Positions 13,863-15,862 of a DNA stretch of 15,862 nucleotides are shown here, one piece after another. The position numbers were made by a program, and so were the translations under genes. The DNA lies in assembly GCA_005888515.1 (NCBI GenBank), contig VAZR01000178.1, positions 628 to 16,489 on the forward strand, in the 5' to 3' direction. Each line of letters opens with the position of its first letter. The stretch's first letter is position 1. The notes below the pieces were generated by a model. It was not told the origin of the DNA. It was given only the letters and a program-made list of their open reading frames with translations, and ran no database searches. Source of the stretch: Alphaproteobacteria bacterium (GTDB lineage Bacteria > Pseudomonadota > Alphaproteobacteria > ATCC43930 > CGMCC-115725).

Positions 13863-13880
13863 GCCGCCGCGTTCGGCGGC
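13863..13880 (+). other. Second hairpin just ahead of the L,D-transpeptidase start
   Basis: GCCGCCG (13863-13869) pairs with CGGCGGC (13874-13880) around a four-base CGTT loop. It ends 16 nt before the ATG and directly abuts the GTGGGGT ribosome-site region, so it could modulate initiation. Confidence 0.45.
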
Positions 13881-13896
13881 ATAGTGGGGTAAAACG

Positions 13897-15213
13897 ATGA
13901 TCTGGGCACTGTCGCAAGGCAGGGAGCGCCGCCGGAGCGCCTGCTGCTTGTCCCGTTGGTGCTTGGCCGCGATTCTGCTCATCTCCACCCTGGCAGTGTT
14001 GCCTGCCGCTGCGGCGGAATATGAGCTTGCGCCGGGCCAGAAGGCGGTTGGCGAGCTCCGCCGGTACGTCGTCAAGCAAGGCGACGTTTTCCCCGATATC
14101 GCGCGGCATTTCGACATCGGCTACACGGAATTGGTGGCGGCAAACCCCGGCGTCGATCCTTGGTATCCGGGAGCCGGGCGGGAAATCATCATCCCGACGC
14201 TTCATATTCTGCCCGAGGCGCCGCGTCAGGGGATCGTCATCAATCTGGCGCAATGGCGGTTGTTCTATTTCACGCCCGCCGGCGACAGGGTCTCAACCTT
14301 CCCCCTCGGCCTTGGCGTGATCGGGAAAAAGACGCCGCTGGGCGCGACGCAGGTGTTGCGCAAGGAACCCAATCCGACCTGGTATCCGCCGCCCTCGATC
14401 CGGGCTGAACGTCCCGAGTTGCCGGCCGCAATCCCTGCCGGCCCCGAGAACCCGCTTGGCTCCTTCGCCTTGTATCTCGGCTGGAAAAACTACCTGCTGC
14501 ACGGAACCAACAAGCCGGACGGCGTCGGCCGCAACGTCAGCCATGGTTGCATCAGGCTCTACCCGGAAGACATCGCGTGGCTGTTCAACGAGGTAGCCAT
14601 CGGTACGCCAGTTCGCTCCGTCGATCAGCCGGCCACCGCGGGCTGGAGCGGCGACAGGCTTTATGTCCAGGTGTATCCGAGCAAGTCGCAGACCGAACAG
14701 ATCGATACCGAGCAGCGGGTCAGTCCCGATCCGGCACAAGGGGTCGACGAGATGGTGCGGGCGGCAGCCGGGCGATACGCCGAGTCAGTTGATTGGGGCG
14801 CCGTCCATCGCGCTGCGCAGCAACGCACGGGCATGGCGGTTCTGGTAGCGGACAGATCAGGGGTCGCCCGAAACTCGGCACCAGGCTACGAACGCGAAGC
14901 GGCTCGGTCCTATGACAATCCTGGATCGGCACCGCGTCATGACGGCCGCGAAGCAATGCAGTCTTCCTCCGCCGGGGAGGCACCGCCGCCGTACCTGCCC
15001 GATTCTTATTACGGCAGCTCTTACTACGGCAGCGGCGCAGCGCCGCCTTCTTACGACCGCGGGCCGGCACAAGCCTACCTGCCTTATGGCGCTCCTCAGC
15101 GGCGGCTCTATTACGATCGCGAAGCGGAGCGGTGGGACTACGCCCCCGCAACCGAAGCCGGCGAACCCTCCGACAGCCGCTTCGGCCCATTTGCCCGGCC
15201 GACCGGCCGGTAG
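13897..15213 (+). CDS. L,D-transpeptidase, LysM-YkuD, ErfK/YbiS/YcfS-like
   Basis: This is a 438-residue periplasmic enzyme. Residues 1-40 are a signal peptide (basic start, hydrophobic 22-36, AAAA before Glu41). A LysM peptidoglycan-binding domain spans about 56-101 (YVVKQGDVFPDIARHF...). The YkuD catalytic domain spans about 112-243, with His202 (LHGTN), His216 and catalytic Cys218 (VSHGCIRL). The surrounding text (QGIVINLAQWRLFYF, PNPTWYPP, PAGPENPLGSFALYLG) and a later 'AAQQRTGMAVLV' near 306-317 resemble the E. coli ErfK/YbiS/YcfS enzymes that link Lpp to diaminopimelate. It has an additional tail (about 360-438) rich in Tyr, Pro, Ser and Gly, which makes it over 100 residues longer than those enzymes. 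It lies just downstream of the Lpp-like gene, suggesting enzyme and substrate. Other roles, such as 3-3 crosslinking or anchoring beta-barrel proteins, remain possible. Confidence 0.92.
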   Translation: MIWALSQGRERRRSACCLSRWCLAAILLISTLAVLPAAAAEYELAPGQKAVGELRRYVVKQGDVFPDIARHFDIGYTELVAANPGVDPWYPGAGREIIIPTLHILPEAPRQGIVINLAQWRLFYFTPAGDRVSTFPLGLGVIGKKTPLGATQVLRKEPNPTWYPPPSIRAERPELPAAIPAGPENPLGSFALYLGWKNYLLHGTNKPDGVGRNVSHGCIRLYPEDIAWLFNEVAIGTPVRSVDQPATAGWSGDRLYVQVYPSKSQTEQIDTEQRVSPDPAQGVDEMVRAAAGRYAESVDWGAVHRAAQQRTGMAVLVADRSGVARNSAPGYEREAARSYDNPGSAPRHDGREAMQSSSAGEAPPPYLPDSYYGSSYYGSGAAPPSYDRGPAQAYLPYGAPQRRLYYDREAERWDYAPATEAGEPSDSRFGPFARPTGR

Positions 15214-15411
15214 TCCGTGGCGTAAGCGTGCCGTACTTTAAAGAAGGCGCTCGCAGCCGAGACTCGCGCCGAGGCGCTCGACGCTTCTCCTAATTGCCGA
15301 TCAAAACGCAAGGCTGTTCGCGGAAAACAGCGATTTCCGTCCGGGGAGCTTATGCGGTATCGTTCGGCCCAGGTTTCCCGGCAAATCGCCGCGATAGAGG
15401 AGAGCTAGAGG
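15214..15411. other. Intergenic region before the CoA-transferase gene
   Basis: No gene or clear terminator is seen. A small inverted repeat CGGAAA (15321-15326) / TTTCCG (15334-15339) with a 7-nt spacer could be an operator or a weak stem. The promoter for the CoA-transferase gene is expected here but was not identified. Confidence 0.35.
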
Positions 15412-15862
15412 ATGAGTGGAAATTACGCGCCCCTTAATTGCCTTAAAGGCGTTCGGGTTGTCGATCTGACCCAGTTCGAGGCGGGCCCGACCTGCACCGA
15501 AGCCTTGGCGTGGCTCGGGGCGGAGGTCGTCAAAATCGAGAACCCGAAGAGCGGCGACCCCGGCCGGCGCATCGCCGCCGCCGACCCGAAAAATCCCGAC
15601 TCCTTCTATTTCAAGATCCTCAACGCCAACAAGAAGTCGGCGACGGTCGATCTCAAGACCGAGCGCGGCGTGCAGCTCGTCAAGGAGCTGGTCAAGAAAG
15701 CCGACGTGTTCGCGGAGAACCTCGCCCCGGGCACGATTGAGCGCCTCGGGCTGGGCTACGACGTGCTGAAGGAGATCAATCCCGGCATCATCTATTGTCA
15801 GGTCAAGGGATTCGGCGAGGGCAGCCCGTACGAGAAATCGCTCGCCTTCGACATGATCGCGC
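15412..15862 (+). CDS. CaiB/BaiF family CoA-transferase (partial; C-terminus beyond the window)
   Basis: The first 150 residues of a class III CoA-transferase, similar to formyl-CoA transferase Frc, are visible. It would move CoA between carboxylic acids. Landmarks are 'LKGVRVVDLTQFEAGPTCTE' (11-30), 'LGAEVVKIENPKSGDPGR' (35-52), 'FYFKILNANKKSATVDLKT' (66-84), 'ADVFAENLAPGTIERLGLGY' (97-116) and 'QVKGFGEGSPY' near 129-139. The catalytic Asp (near residue 169 in Frc) lies past the window edge and cannot be checked. ATG at 15412 has GAGGAG-like sequence about 10 nt upstream. No partner gene is visible, so donor and acceptor acids are unknown; oxalate/formate is one possibility by resemblance only. 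Confidence 0.88.
   Translation, partial: MSGNYAPLNCLKGVRVVDLTQFEAGPTCTEALAWLGAEVVKIENPKSGDPGRRIAAADPKNPDSFYFKILNANKKSATVDLKTERGVQLVKELVKKADVFAENLAPGTIERLGLGYDVLKEINPGIIYCQVKGFGEGSPYEKSLAFDMIA

Overview
The window looks like chromosomal DNA of a high-GC alphaproteobacterium, most likely from Hyphomicrobiales or a nearby soil lineage. This is inferred from three things: strong G/C bias at third codon positions, the block hom-glpX-recJ with a class I PHA synthase close by, and the short palindromic intergenic repeats. I cannot name a genus from sequence alone. There are no rRNA or tRNA genes, transposases, phage genes or CRISPR arrays.

Positions 1-5437 are a catabolic region. A partial ABC-type substrate-binding protein gene on the minus strand diverges from a three-gene molybdenum-hydroxylase operon in the order FAD subunit, molybdopterin subunit, 2Fe-2S subunit. 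The 352-nt divergent spacer holds two different palindromic repeat elements. A further copy of one of them sits inside the operon, ahead of the 2Fe-2S subunit. An SMP-30/gluconolactonase-like gene converges on the operon. The substrates of all these proteins are unknown.

Positions 5438-11458 are mostly core functions. A HIT-family hydrolase gene converges with recJ, and their stop codons share one palindrome. Upstream of recJ on the minus strand lie glpX (class II fructose-1,6-bisphosphatase), hom (homoserine dehydrogenase with an ACT domain) and a proline-rich lipoprotein with an OmpA-like C-terminus. A hairpin-rich repeat separates recJ from glpX.

Positions 11459-15213 lie on the plus strand. 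phaC (class I polyhydroxyalkanoate synthase) is followed by a two-gene envelope locus. Its first gene encodes a 72-residue lipoprotein with an alanine-zipper heptad pattern and a C-terminal lysine. Its second encodes a LysM plus YkuD L,D-transpeptidase that resembles the E. coli ErfK/YbiS/YcfS enzymes. In E. coli those enzymes attach Braun lipoprotein (Lpp) to peptidoglycan through its C-terminal lysine. The pair therefore looks like a miniature outer-membrane-to-peptidoglycan tether and its dedicated linking enzyme. It is preceded by a sequence matching the alphaproteobacterial general-stress (EcfG) promoter, and two strong hairpins lie between the genes. This is the most interesting system in the window.

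The window ends inside a CaiB/BaiF-family CoA-transferase gene.
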